Source: UBA9653 sp014859835 (GTDB lineage: Archaea; Thermoplasmatota; Thermoplasmata; UBA10834). Taken from it: a stretch of DNA of 47,545 nucleotides. The DNA is taken from positions 1 through 47,545 of the forward strand of contig JACZKW010000102.1 of the NCBI GenBank assembly GCA_014859835.1, given 5' to 3'. The translations under genes were made by a program, and so were the position numbers. Below, piece by piece: positions 1 to 7,878 of this stretch. The notes below the pieces were generated by a model that saw only the letters and a list, made by a program, of their open reading frames with translations, had not been told where the DNA came from and did no database searches. The first letter of the stretch is position 1, and each line of letters starts with the position of its first letter.

Positions 1-92
1 GGGAGTAACTCATCATCCCTCAACTGTGACCTTTTCATATTCTTGATTCGCTCTTCTCTCCTTGAGATCATTCCATTCTTGGATTGGTTCAT
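1..92 (-). CDS. possible N-terminus of an unknown protein, cut by window edge
   Basis: An open frame starts at an ATG at 92-90 and runs off the left edge without a stop, giving about 30 residues that are mostly basic and hydrophilic (begins MNQSKNGMISRREERI). No Shine-Dalgarno sequence or clear TATA box precedes it, and a second in-frame ATG lies seven codons later. Too little is visible to name a family, and it may not be a gene. Confidence 0.25.
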   Translation of the reverse strand, partial: MNQSKNGMISRREERIKNMKRSQLRDDELL

Positions 93-137
93 GTACTAAT
101 GGGCCTTTCTGCGGAGTCCCGCCCCTATGGCCTTTTC

Positions 138-590
138 TCACGGTATACTCTCAAGAACTCTCTGAGTCTCCGAATGCATCCTGCGGTACTTCTCCTTGTT
201 CTCAGGAGTCACCGTATCGTCTTCGATCCACATCCTGATATTCTCAAGCCTATCCCTGATGTGCCTAACATCTCTCAGGGCAATCGCTATCTTCAACTCA
301 GCCTCAGTCGCAATCAGATGGGCATCATCGATCTTCTCAAGATTAGTCACAATGACATCCTTTGTTAGGGATAGCCCCATTCTCTTCACATTCTCAATCT
401 CGACCAATTCGTGAACGACCAGCAAGGGATACCTCAGAACCTCATCCAGTCCGAAGTTTTCATCGAACGGCGTGTCCGCCTCAAACCATTGTCTGAGATC
501 GGCAGCAGTCGTGGTGCAATCGTATCCGTTATCCTCCAGGAGTCGTTTTGCATCTTGAACGGCTCGATCAACCTCAGAACTTGTTGCCAT
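138..590 (-). CDS. conserved-looking hypothetical protein, 150 aa
   Basis: A 150-residue acidic, soluble, mostly helical protein with no signal peptide or membrane segment. I do not recognise a family. Residues about 45-75 carry a hydrophobic stretch around the sequence LRYPLLVVHELVEIENVKR, followed by amphipathic helices to the end. A GGGTGA element lies a few bases before the ATG at 590 and supports this start. It stands alone and diverges from the small membrane-protein gene at 706. The codon usage resembles the neighbouring housekeeping genes, so it is probably real. Confidence 0.65.
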   Translation of the reverse strand: MATSSEVDRAVQDAKRLLEDNGYDCTTTAADLRQWFEADTPFDENFGLDEVLRYPLLVVHELVEIENVKRMGLSLTKDVIVTNLEKIDDAHLIATEAELKIAIALRDVRHIRDRLENIRMWIEDDTVTPENKEKYRRMHSETQRVLESIP

Positions 591-670
591 CTAGTCACCC
601 TTGTGGCTCTATTCCTGTCCGCCCCTATGAATCTTCTCTGAAAGATGAATGTGCGGCCTTCCCAGGAGAC

Positions 671-679
671 CTTTATGTG
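671..679 (+). promoter_or_regulatory. TATA box for the small membrane protein gene
   Basis: CTTTATGTG is centred about 26 nt before position 701, so transcription would start almost exactly at the GTG/ATG start pair at 703-708. This makes the transcript essentially leaderless and argues against the longer upstream reading frame from 649. Confidence 0.5.
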
Positions 680-705
680 TTCGTGCAGGAGTATACTTAC
701 GAGTG

Positions 706-975
706 ATGACTGTGCCGAGCGTACCTGATGGACGATCGAGCCTATTCCGATTCGTGCCCAAGCCTAAAGACGCGCTTCTCGTCGCGAATAGTCAAACGGG
801 TGCAGTCGGCATAGGCGTGCTCGCATTCATGATAATCTCCTTTACGATTATCTACGGGGGAGGGTCAGTTATGGCTGGCAGAGAGACCGAAGGGCTGGTC
901 ATCTTTCTGATTGGGGGCTCCTCAGTTGCGCTCATCATCCTTGTATGGATAAGAATGATGGCAAGACGGGTTTGA
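706..975 (+). CDS. small membrane protein, two predicted helices
   Basis: An 89-residue protein with a short polar N-terminus and two hydrophobic segments (about residues 29-51 and 62-82), ending in a basic tail MMARRV. This is typical of a small inner-membrane protein with both ends on one side. The frame is open from 649, but the TATA box at 671 would lie inside that longer version, so the ATG at 706 (or the adjacent GTG at 703) is preferred. No family is recognised. Confidence 0.6.
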   Translation: MTVPSVPDGRSSLFRFVPKPKDALLVANSQTGAVGIGVLAFMIISFTIIYGGGSVMAGRETEGLVIFLIGGSSVALIILVWIRMMARRV

Positions 976-1043
976 GAACGTGACCAGGCCTTGAACTCAT
1001 TGCGAGCCAGGCATCCTCTTTCTGACTTCAATCAAACGCAAAA

Positions 1044-1118
1044 TGGTGGACCCTGTGGGATTTGAACCCACGACCTCTTCCTTGCGAAGGAAGCGATCTT
1101 CCACTGATCTAAGGGCCC
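1044..1118 (-). tRNA. tRNA-Ala (anticodon CGC)
   Basis: Read on the minus strand, the acceptor stem GGGCCCT pairs with AGGGTCC (one G-U). The D-arm is GATC/GATC, the anticodon arm is CTTCC-TTCGCAA-GGAAG with anticodon CGC, and the T-arm is GTGGG-TTCAAAT-CCCAC. The discriminator is A (1047), and the CCA end is encoded in the DNA (1044-1046). There is no intron. Without CCA the tRNA is 72 nt. An AT-rich box near 1145-1153 (minus strand) is a possible promoter. It lies just downstream of purB on the same strand. Confidence 0.95.
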
Positions 1119-1161
1119 GTATGCTAGCTGGGGAGCTGACGAGAGATATTTCTAACTTTCG

Positions 1162-2499
1162 TCAGCCTACAATTTTTAGAATGTGGTCCACGGTCTGCCC
1201 CGTCGTGCCCAGATACGCCCTGGGATTCAATGCGGCATCTATGTCCGCCTCCGATAGCAGACCAGCAACGTCCCTGTTCGCCATCAGATATGATTTGAAA
1301 TCCTCACATGCGCGCTGGGATTCCATGCTGCATTTCCGTATCAGTTCATGAGCATCCTGTCGGCCCATGCCTTTCCCGACAAGGGCGAGGATGACTGATT
1401 CTGCCATTATGACGCTACCAGCTCTGGCAAGGTTGCGTTGCATCTGCTCCTTGTTGACGACGAGGCCCGCGTACATCTTGGTCATCTTTGCGAGCATGTC
1501 ATCCAGGAGTATGAACGAGTGAGGGATGAAGAACCGCTCCGCTGATGAGTTGGTAAGATCCCTCTCGTGCCATAGGATCGCGCTCTCGAAAGCAGGTGTC
1601 ATGAAGCCGCGGACGATCCTCGCTAGGCCGCATACATTCTCTGCCGTGACAGGATTCTTCTTATGAGCCATCGTAGAGCTGCCGACCTGGTTGTTCTCAT
1701 CGAACGGCTCGGATACCTCTCCAAGTTCCCCTCTCTGGAGGTTCCTGACCTCCGTCGCGAATTTCTCGATGGAGCATGCGATGTTCGTAAGCACGGACAT
1801 TAGCTCGACATATCTGTCACGACCTACTATCTGGGTCGGTCCTTCCTCGACTCCTAGGCCAAGTTCCTCCATCACTGCCTTCTGAATCTCAGTTGCCTTG
1901 GGTCCGAAGCCCGCGCCAGTACCTACGGCCCCACTCATCTTGCCTACGAGTATCCGTGTGGAGCATTCCCTCAGCCGCTGCTCCTGCCTGTGTATCTCGA
2001 GAGCATAGTTGGCGACCTTCAGTCCGAATGTGATCGGCAAGGCATATTGACCATGTGTCCTTCCGACCATGATCGTGTCTCGGTTCTCCCTGGCTCTCTC
2101 TGCAAGCACTTTCTTGAACTCGGCGAGATCCTTCTGGATGATCTCGATAGCGTCCTTGATCTGTAGTGCGGCAGCCGTATCCAGGATGTCATTGGAGGTA
2201 GCGCCCACGTGTACGTATTTCCCGCTCTCGCCACATTGCTCGCTCAACGCGCGTATCAACGCCGTTATCTCATGGTTTATCTTGGCGTCGATCTCCTGCA
2301 CCCGGGAGAGTTTGACGTACCTTGTGGATGCAGTCTTCTTTATGATGTCTGCATGGTCCTGTTTGATGTTCCCGACCTTCGCATGAGCCAGCGACAACGC
2401 CGCCTCCACATCTAGCAGTCGCTGAAGACGGTTCTCCTCGTCAAATGTCTCCTTCATCTCGGCTCTGCCGTACCTGAAATCCAATGGACAGACTGGCAT
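1162..2499 (-). CDS. purB: adenylosuccinate lyase
   Basis: A 445-residue fumarase/aspartase-superfamily enzyme. It catalyses two fumarate-releasing steps of purine synthesis: SAICAR to AICAR, and adenylosuccinate to AMP. The superfamily signature SSTMAHKKNP, with the flexible catalytic loop, is present, as are VGRTHGQYALP with a catalytic His and the TSNDILDT substrate-binding segment. The frame is open further upstream, but the ATG at 2499 gives the usual archaeal N-terminus (MPVCPLDFRYG). It is also placed 26 nt from a TATA box, so it is probably leaderless. The length matches the archaeal family. Confidence 0.95.
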   Translation of the reverse strand: MPVCPLDFRYGRAEMKETFDEENRLQRLLDVEAALSLAHAKVGNIKQDHADIIKKTASTRYVKLSRVQEIDAKINHEITALIRALSEQCGESGKYVHVGATSNDILDTAAALQIKDAIEIIQKDLAEFKKVLAERARENRDTIMVGRTHGQYALPITFGLKVANYALEIHRQEQRLRECSTRILVGKMSGAVGTGAGFGPKATEIQKAVMEELGLGVEEGPTQIVGRDRYVELMSVLTNIACSIEKFATEVRNLQRGELGEVSEPFDENNQVGSSTMAHKKNPVTAENVCGLARIVRGFMTPAFESAILWHERDLTNSSAERFFIPHSFILLDDMLAKMTKMYAGLVVNKEQMQRNLARAGSVIMAESVILALVGKGMGRQDAHELIRKCSMESQRACEDFKSYLMANRDVAGLLSEADIDAALNPRAYLGTTGQTVDHILKIVG

Positions 2500-2520
2500 G
2501 GGACTTTCTCCCGATGATAG

Positions 2521-2530
2521 GACATATACC
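2521..2530 (-). promoter_or_regulatory. TATA box for purB
   Basis: On the minus strand GGTATATGTC is centred near 2526, putting the predicted transcription start at about 2500, next to the purB ATG at 2499. This supports a leaderless transcript and the shorter purB start. Confidence 0.5.
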
Positions 2531-2619
2531 CGGGAGAGATAATTGTTTCGCGCGTCTGAATCTGACATTCTGTATATTGCCAGGTTCCTTATCACCACTG
2601 ATAACCTGACGAAAACCAG

Positions 2620-2628
2620 CTTAAATGG
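2620..2628 (+). promoter_or_regulatory. TATA box for winged-helix regulator gene
   Basis: CTTAAATGG is centred near 2624. The expected transcription start is about 2650, five bases before the ATG at 2655, giving a nearly leaderless message. Confidence 0.5.
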
Positions 2629-2654
2629 TGCAATTACTCATTCAATGGAGCTAG

Positions 2655-3026
2655 ATGACCCCCGAAGAGAAGTCCAAGGAGGTGTCCAAGCTTCTGGCGG
2701 ATAATTATTCCCAGAAGATCCTTGCGTACACCTACACATCCCCCATGTCCGCCCAGAAGCTGAGCAAGCTATGCCGTATACCCATCGCGGCCTGCTATAG
2801 GCGTATACACGAGCTGGAAGATGCAGGGCTCATTACCATAGACCAGGATAAGGAGGTCTATAAAGGTCGCAGAGTGAGGATGTACAAGTGTCGTCTCAAG
2901 TCGGCTGCGATCAAATTCTCAAAAGGCAGGTTCTCGCTAAAGTTCGATGTTCATCCTGAGAACGGCGATTCGGATGAGCCAGACGCAGGGAATAGGGTCA
3001 CGCGTCTCGGGACCAAATATTCTTAG
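2655..3026 (+). CDS. winged helix-turn-helix transcriptional regulator
   Basis: A 123-residue DNA-binding protein. Residues about 15-75 form an ArsR-like winged helix, with SAQKLSKLCRIPIAACYRRI as helix-turn-helix and EVYKGRRVRMYKC as the wing. The C-terminal part (about 75-105) holds a short beta-rich segment and a polar tail. The recognition-helix segment IPIAACYRRI is repeated exactly in the regulator at 8838, so the two are paralogues. The gene is monocistronic and converges on trmY with a 4-nt overlap of the stop codons. The target is unknown. Confidence 0.8.
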   Translation: MTPEEKSKEVSKLLADNYSQKILAYTYTSPMSAQKLSKLCRIPIAACYRRIHELEDAGLITIDQDKEVYKGRRVRMYKCRLKSAAIKFSKGRFSLKFDVHPENGDSDEPDAGNRVTRLGTKYS

Positions 3027-3613
3027 GCGATGTTTTTTCGATCGAGCTCGTTATTGACTAGTGTCACGCAATGGTCTGCGTGGTAGCTGACAGGTCCCAA
3101 TGATATCTTCTTGGGCTCGTAGTTCATCAGTATCTCCTCCTCCTCAGGAGTGAGGTCCTGATCGTCCCCCATGACGAATGTATTGTCCTGGACGAAGTCG
3201 CAAGACCTGATGTCCGCCCCATCCTCTTTGAGATAGTACATCTGGGACTCCTTCGATATGTTCGACAGGACATCCTGATAGCTCCGCTCAGAGACATATA
3301 TGCCCGGAGAGCACCTTCTCTCGCCCTCGCCCTTCTGCATGAGTGCGTTCCTGATCAGGGCGGCGGTGCTCCTCTCGTCAGGATTGAGGTATTTGACCTC
3401 CGAGCCGTCGATCCTTATGGTCTTGGGTGGGTTGGGCTCTCCGAGGAGCATGAGCGTGATCTCCACATCCCTTCGGATGGAATGTGATAGGAAGAACGCC
3501 GAATTGACGCACCTGAGGAGGATATCCAATCGACCGGTTGACCCGCAGAGGTCATCGAGTTTGAAATCAGCAGACGTGATGGCTCTATGGCCCAATACGA
3601 CGAATCGTCTCAT
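3023..3613 (-). CDS. trmY: tRNA (pseudouridine-54 N1)-methyltransferase
   Basis: A 196-residue SPOUT-fold methyltransferase that methylates N1 of pseudouridine-54 in the T-loop of archaeal tRNAs. The family N-terminus MRRFVVLGHRA, the DLCGSTGRLDILLRCV segment and AFFLSHSIRRDVEI are all present. Two starts are possible. The ATG at 3619 overlaps the srp54 stop as ATGA, while the ATG at 3613 matches the family N-terminus and sits 7 nt after AAGGAGG, so 3613 is preferred. Either way it is translationally coupled to srp54 just upstream. The same window holds a tRNA with an intron in the T-loop that this enzyme acts on. Confidence 0.9.
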   Translation of the reverse strand: MRRFVVLGHRAITSADFKLDDLCGSTGRLDILLRCVNSAFFLSHSIRRDVEITLMLLGEPNPPKTIRIDGSEVKYLNPDERSTAALIRNALMQKGEGERRCSPGIYVSERSYQDVLSNISKESQMYYLKEDGADIRSCDFVQDNTFVMGDDQDLTPEEEEILMNYEPKKISLGPVSYHADHCVTLVNNELDRKNIA

Positions 3614-3615
3614 TG

Positions 3616-4956
3616 TCATGCCTCCTTGGAGAAGTCAGCTCCCTTGAACTGCTTCATGAGCTGCCTCCGCATCTTCCGGTTGCCCATGAAACCCTTCATA
3701 GCTTTCTTGGACATGTCATACTGCTTTAGTAGCTCCTTGACTTCTTTTGTGGTCGTGCCGCTCCCGCGCGCGACCCTGATGATCCTGGACGACTTGATGA
3801 GCTTCGGGTTCTCAAGTTCCTCCTCGGTCATCGAATCCATTATGACCCTGAACCTTACCAAGCGCTCCTGGGTCGCCTCCATGTCCTGCTCTTGGAGCTT
3901 GTCAGACATACCTGGAAGCATGGACGCGATCTTCTTCAGAGGCCCCATACCCTGGAGCATCTCCATCTGATCGTACATCTCCTTCAAGGAGAACTTGCCG
4001 GACATCATCTTACGGGCAGCCTCTTCGGCCTTCTCTTCATCCATGACCTCGCTCGCGACCTCTATGAGGGACTTGATATCCCCCATCCCCAGAAGCCTGC
4101 TTATGAAACGATCGGGGTCGAACCGCTCGAGATCCTCAAGATGCTCGCCCACTCCCACATAGCAGATAGGGGCACCGGTCTCCGCGACTGCGCTGAGCGC
4201 CCCTCCGCCTTTGGCAGTGCCGTCCAACTTGGTTATTATGACGCCAGTGACATGAACTGCATCATGGAACGCCTTGGCTTGAGGTCCTGCCTGCTGCCCA
4301 GTTTGAGCGTCAAGGACGAGTATCTTCTGCTCCGCGTCGACTATTTTGGCGACTGATTCTATCTCATCGATGAGGTCGGCCTCCAGGGCGTGTCGGCCTG
4401 ATGTGTCGAATATGATGACGTCGTAGCCCTCGAACTCTTTCATCGCCCGCTTGGCTATCTTGACCGCGCTCTTCTCCTTTGGGTCGCCGAACACTGGCAC
4501 GTTTATCTTAGCGCCAATCTGGGTGAGTTGATCATAGGCAGCGGGTCGGTGGACATCGGCAGCGACAAGGCCGACCTTCATGCCTCTCTTGTGGAGGTCC
4601 TTAGCCAATTTGCCCGAGGTGGTAGTCTTTCCTTGGCCATAGAGACCCACCATAAGGATCCGCTGGGGTTTGGCAGGTATCTCCCCTCCCTTGCCGATGA
4701 GCTTCACTAGCTCCTCATATACTATCTTTATGACATGTTCGCGCGAGCTCATGCCTGCAGGAGGCTTCTCCGTGAGCGCCCGCTGTTCGAGCTCCTTGGT
4801 CATCGAGATGACTAGTTTGACATTGATATCCGCTTGAAGGAGCGCGCGCTGAATATCCTTCACGACTTCCTTGACAAGCTTCTGGTCAACATGTGATGCA
4901 TTGGCGATCTTTTTGATTGCGTCCTTTAGAGCGCCACCGAGGTTTTCCAGCACCAT
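3616..4956 (-). CDS. srp54: signal recognition particle 54 kDa protein
   Basis: The 446-residue GTPase of the signal recognition particle binds signal peptides and SRP RNA and docks with the receptor FtsY. The N domain is residues about 1-95. The G domain has the P-loop GLYGQGKTT (104-112), DTSGRH (184-189) and TKLDG (242-246). The methionine-rich M domain begins near 310 with MLPGM and ends in the RNA-binding helix-turn-helix SSRIIRVARGSG. The G1 loop and the Ser in DTSGRH differ from the more common GxxGSGKTT and DTAGRH. A TATA box lies near 4995, and trmY overlaps its stop. Confidence 0.96.
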   Translation of the reverse strand: MVLENLGGALKDAIKKIANASHVDQKLVKEVVKDIQRALLQADINVKLVISMTKELEQRALTEKPPAGMSSREHVIKIVYEELVKLIGKGGEIPAKPQRILMVGLYGQGKTTTSGKLAKDLHKRGMKVGLVAADVHRPAAYDQLTQIGAKINVPVFGDPKEKSAVKIAKRAMKEFEGYDVIIFDTSGRHALEADLIDEIESVAKIVDAEQKILVLDAQTGQQAGPQAKAFHDAVHVTGVIITKLDGTAKGGGALSAVAETGAPICYVGVGEHLEDLERFDPDRFISRLLGMGDIKSLIEVASEVMDEEKAEEAARKMMSGKFSLKEMYDQMEMLQGMGPLKKIASMLPGMSDKLQEQDMEATQERLVRFRVIMDSMTEEELENPKLIKSSRIIRVARGSGTTTKEVKELLKQYDMSKKAMKGFMGNRKMRRQLMKQFKGADFSKEA

Positions 4957-4988
4957 CTGAATCTACTTCCGCTGCTAAGCTACGCTTT

Positions 4989-5001
4989 GGATAAATACGT
5001 T
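4989..5001 (-). promoter_or_regulatory. TATA box for srp54-trmY
   Basis: The minus strand reads CGTATTTATCC here, centred near 4995. The expected start is about 4969, leaving a short leader before the srp54 ATG at 4956. The rest of 5002-5170 is AT-rich and holds no convincing reading frame. Confidence 0.4.
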
Positions 5002-5172
5002 GTGCAACCGTTCGTCCATTTACAAAAAAAGGGAAGGGAAGGGCTAGGCTTGTCAGAAGGGATGGGATGCACTCTAACAACTAGCCCAAAATTTCCCGAG
5101 TGATATATTGGCGGTGCCCTATTTATAATTATCGAATTAGCCCTTAAATACTTTGCCGGGGCAGAGGTCTTA

Positions 5173-5262
5173 AGCGAAGTGCATAGCCAGCATATCGCGA
5201 GAATAAAGTCGCTTTTTCAACTGGCAGGACCCCCGCTTCATGTGGAGCCTGTGCACTTCACA
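5173..5262 (+). ncRNA. candidate structured small RNA
   Basis: In this gap a closing stem GAAGTGCA (5176-5183) pairs with TGCACTTC (5252-5259). Immediately inside, GCCAG (5186-5190) pairs with CTGGC (5221-5225), which encloses GCGA/TCGC (5197-5200/5209-5212). A second hairpin, GCTTC/GGAGC, lies at 5235-5248. TTAAATA at 5144-5150 would place a transcription start near 5173 on the plus strand. ACA directly follows the closing stem, as in H/ACA guides, but the internal loop does not have the usual pseudouridylation-pocket geometry. It might instead be the 3' UTR structure of the minus-strand gene ending at 5258. The evidence is folding by eye only. Confidence 0.25.
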
Positions 5263-6130
5263 TGTAACCGGATTTCTGAAGCACCATGATGTCCTCGGTG
5301 CTGAGCTTCTCTCCACTCCGGAACTTATCGTAGATCTCCTCGGCCTCTTTCTTGACAGAACTCTCGTCATTCTCTCTGCGGGACTTGCGGCTCTTGTCAC
5401 GGATGCCAGTTATGATCTTGTCGAAATCGTGAACCTGTCGAATGTGCTCTATATGCTCACGGTGCGCTTCGTCAGCGGTTAGTTTGGCATCGATGAACTT
5501 CTCCTGGGCATCGTCGGCCTCCTTTCTGATGGCGTCCGCTTCCTCGTAGAGCTTCAGCATGGCATCGTGCTCCATCTGCGCCTTCTCGGCGTATTCGGAG
5601 ACCTGCCTGTGGAATGTCTCAGCCTGATCCTTGGCTTCTCTTGCATCGTGCTCGGCCGTCTTGACCTCGGTGAACTGCTCCATCTCCTTCTCGAGGGAGC
5701 GTATCTTGTTGCTGAGAGATGATATCTCTTCGACCAGGGCTCTCTCCTTCTCGGTGGTGAGGACCGAGGTCATATGCCTCTTCTCGAGCGTCCTCAGCTC
5801 AGCCTTGTACTTTCGGATTGATTGGCCGCTCTTGGGCATGTTCTCCCGCTTGAGCGTGATGACCTTATCGCTCTGGTCGTTGAACTTCCTGTTCCAATCG
5901 TCTCTCTTGGCTTTGACCTCTCTAACCTCGGCGTTGAGCTTGTCCCTCGTCTCGCGTCTGGCGTTGGCCTCTTCTATGAGCTTTCGAACCTGTGCATTCA
6001 ATTCATCTCTTCGGTCGGCCCATTCCCTAGTCTTCTCATTGAGCTCATCTCTGAGCCTCTTGTGCCGTTCGGCATCGGCATTGTGCCGTGCCCGCTTTTC
6101 TTCGAGTTCTGCAACAAGCTCTTCCGTCAT
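5258..6130 (-). CDS. archaeal coiled-coil protein (COG1340-like)
   Basis: A 290-residue, almost wholly alpha-helical coiled-coil protein rich in Glu, Lys and Arg, without membrane segments. The long coil covers residues about 1-250. The conserved C-terminal tail EEIYDKFRSGEKLSTEDIMV followed by LQKSGYM is typical of COG1340, often misannotated as phosphoserine phosphatase. I see no phosphatase motif. The function is unknown; a structural or scaffolding role is a guess. A TATA box lies at 6195-6203. The gene is alone on its strand. Confidence 0.8.
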   Translation of the reverse strand: MTEELVAELEEKRARHNADAERHKRLRDELNEKTREWADRRDELNAQVRKLIEEANARRETRDKLNAEVREVKAKRDDWNRKFNDQSDKVITLKRENMPKSGQSIRKYKAELRTLEKRHMTSVLTTEKERALVEEISSLSNKIRSLEKEMEQFTEVKTAEHDAREAKDQAETFHRQVSEYAEKAQMEHDAMLKLYEEADAIRKEADDAQEKFIDAKLTADEAHREHIEHIRQVHDFDKIITGIRDKSRKSRRENDESSVKKEAEEIYDKFRSGEKLSTEDIMVLQKSGYM

Positions 6131-6194
6131 ACTGTACCAACGCCGTCAGAACACCCATTAGACTGTGGACGCAGTGAGGACAATGATAGGTCCC

Positions 6195-6203
6195 GTTTAT
6201 ATC
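6195..6203 (-). promoter_or_regulatory. TATA box for the COG1340 coiled-coil gene
   Basis: The minus strand reads GATATAAAC, centred near 6199, which predicts a start near 6173 and a leader of about 43 nt. The intergenic space to 6340 also holds plus-strand AT-rich elements (GCATATCC near 6290 and CTTATATGC at 6320-6328), one of which probably drives the gene at 6341. The second lies too close to the ATG to fit standard spacing. Confidence 0.45.
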
Positions 6204-6340
6204 TTTTTCGATGTATGGCAAACGCTTGGTAATGTCATCCTTAGGATGAGCCAGGTCGCCTGGATGAAGAACCAGCGGTCATTCGAGCGCATATCCTTCT
6301 CGATGATTCCAGCAATCTGCTTATATGCAATAACGCATTA

Positions 6341-7054
6341 ATGAGCGATAGTCGTGTGGTGGGTGTTCGACCAGTGAATGAGAAGGATCTCCAGCTAGTC
6401 AAAATCATCAGCTCAGAGATTCAGACTGAAGGAGAGAGTGCGCTGTATCTCATATCGGTGAAGTATACCAATCTGGTCCGATTGAACTTGGTTCTTCTGA
6501 AAGCGCTCCTGGAGCGAAAACAGAAGAAAGGCATCATGATAACGATCGATAGACCTCACCAATATGTCTCACATCTCCTCCAGCTCCATGGCATTGATCA
6601 GACCAATCTCTCTTTCGTTGATGCCATCTCGGTCCAATCGTCAGATACGAAAGGCGGTGCGGTCGCTGCTGAATTCCAGAAAGGACCGTTTCATATCGAG
6701 GTGCTCCCGGAATTCATAGCGGGTTCGAACGGCTCGAACCCTGATATCTCATCAGAGTTCTCAATGGTCGAGTTCGTCGTGATGGACAACGTATCCACCC
6801 TGCTGACCTATAACACGATGGCGAGCGTAGAGACATTCTTCACGAAGTATCTCCAGGTGCTGAGGAATAGAGCCTCCCAGAGAGTGATCACCGTCTTGGC
6901 GATGGATAAGGATGTTCATCCTGTCCTATTCGAGTTTGTGTCTGAAATCGCGACGAAAACGATCGAACTGTCTCCTGATATGCAGATAAGACATGTCTTC
7001 CAGGACAACCTTGGAGGACTGGCGAAGAGCGATATTTCGAAAGGTGTGATATGA
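6341..7054 (+). CDS. RecA/KaiC-like protein without a P-loop
   Basis: A 237-residue protein whose strand-helix pattern resembles the RecA/KaiC fold (for example KKGIMITIDRPHQYVSHLLQ, SMVEFVVMDNVSTLL and ASQRVITVLAMDKDV). The Walker A GxxxxGKT motif is absent, so ATP hydrolysis is unlikely. Its stop overlaps the start of the active KaiC-like ATPase gene as ATGA, which indicates translational coupling and suggests the two proteins work together, perhaps as an active/inactive pair. No specific function is known to me. The GTG at 6356 is an alternative start if the box at 6320 is the real promoter. Confidence 0.7.
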   Translation: MSDSRVVGVRPVNEKDLQLVKIISSEIQTEGESALYLISVKYTNLVRLNLVLLKALLERKQKKGIMITIDRPHQYVSHLLQLHGIDQTNLSFVDAISVQSSDTKGGAVAAEFQKGPFHIEVLPEFIAGSNGSNPDISSEFSMVEFVVMDNVSTLLTYNTMASVETFFTKYLQVLRNRASQRVITVLAMDKDVHPVLFEFVSEIATKTIELSPDMQIRHVFQDNLGGLAKSDISKGVI

Positions 7055-7743
7055 GCATGATCGAGAATGGCTTTCCGAGACTGAGCAGTGGCATTCCTGG
7101 CCTGGACGATATGATCGAGGGAGGCTTCCCCTATCCATCGGTTGTCCTCGTAGCTGGCGGTGCGGGATCTGGCAAGACCACGTTCGCCCAGAAATTCCTG
7201 TTCTCAGGTGCTGAGAATGGCGAGCAGTGCCTCTACATAAGCACACTCAGCGAGCCTGCGCAGTGGATGCTGAGATATGCCACTCAGTTCGAGTTCGCCA
7301 AGCGTGAGTTCTACGGCAAGGAGATAGTGTACTTCGACCTCGGCCTCGAACTCCGAAAGAGGAGTGGTGAGGAGATACTCGACATCATAGACAAGAAGAT
7401 CGCAGAGGTGATGCCCAACAGAATCGTCATCGATCCAATCACGGTGGTGGGTACCATGATGAAAGATGATTACAGGGTATTCGCGTTCGATCTCGCGACC
7501 CGATTGAAGAACTGGCAGGCCGTCACCATTCTGACAGGTGAAGTAAATCCGGGTGAACTGTACCCCGCGGAGATATCGTACGCAGTAGATGGGGTCATCC
7601 TTCTGATGCTCTCCGACGAAGGAGATGCTAGGCGCAAATACATAGAGGTGCTCAAGATGAGGGGCACCAACCATCAGACTGGGAAGCTATCGGTTGATAT
7701 AACACGCAAAGACGGCGTGATAGTGCTGAAGGCGCGATTCTGA
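7051..7743 (+). CDS. KaiC-like RecA-superfamily ATPase
   Basis: A 230-residue single-domain ATPase of the RadA/KaiC group (COG0467). The N-terminus has the typical LSSGIPGLDDMIEGGFP, then Walker A GGAGSGKTTF (residues about 31-40), Walker B RIVIDP near 126-131, and the late motif LKMRGTNH that closes the KaiC fold. Circadian KaiC has two such domains; single-domain archaeal homologues are generally of unknown, often signalling or regulatory, function. The start overlaps the preceding gene by 4 nt. With the zinc-ribbon protein and regulator downstream it may belong to one regulatory module. Confidence 0.85.
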   Translation: MSMIENGFPRLSSGIPGLDDMIEGGFPYPSVVLVAGGAGSGKTTFAQKFLFSGAENGEQCLYISTLSEPAQWMLRYATQFEFAKREFYGKEIVYFDLGLELRKRSGEEILDIIDKKIAEVMPNRIVIDPITVVGTMMKDDYRVFAFDLATRLKNWQAVTILTGEVNPGELYPAEISYAVDGVILLMLSDEGDARRKYIEVLKMRGTNHQTGKLSVDITRKDGVIVLKARF

Positions 7744-7803
7744 GCCTCTGACGCCTCAAGACTGGCATGGTCTGGTGTTATCAGCGCTGATTACCATGTC
7801 GAC

Positions 7804-7823
7804 ACCGGTATAAGTAATCCGGT
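7804..7823 (+). promoter_or_regulatory. TATA box flanked by an ACCGG/CCGGT dyad
   Basis: TATAAGTAA (7809-7817) lies between ACCGG (7804-7808) and CCGGT (7819-7823), an inverted repeat that brackets the core promoter. The predicted start is about 7839, giving a 40-nt leader to the zinc-ribbon gene. A protein bound to the dyad would block TBP; the two winged-helix regulators of this window are possible binders, but nothing here proves it. Confidence 0.35.
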
Positions 7824-7878
7824 CCAATCGTTGAACTGAGAGAAACGATTCGAAACATCTGACGAGAGGATCTGGGAT

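Noticed and set aside
1043..1351. Plus-strand frame crossing the tRNA-Ala gene and the end of purB
   Set aside because: It overlaps a clear tRNA and a clear housekeeping gene; the start of the frame is the tRNA sequence itself.
5176..5262. H/ACA guide RNA
   Set aside because: ACA directly follows the closing stem, but the internal loop has 2 nt on one side and about 26 on the other, which does not form a standard guide pocket; kept only as a generic structured-RNA candidate.
5258..6130. Phosphoserine phosphatase, a common label for this family
   Set aside because: There is no HAD-type DxDxT motif; the protein is a coiled coil throughout.
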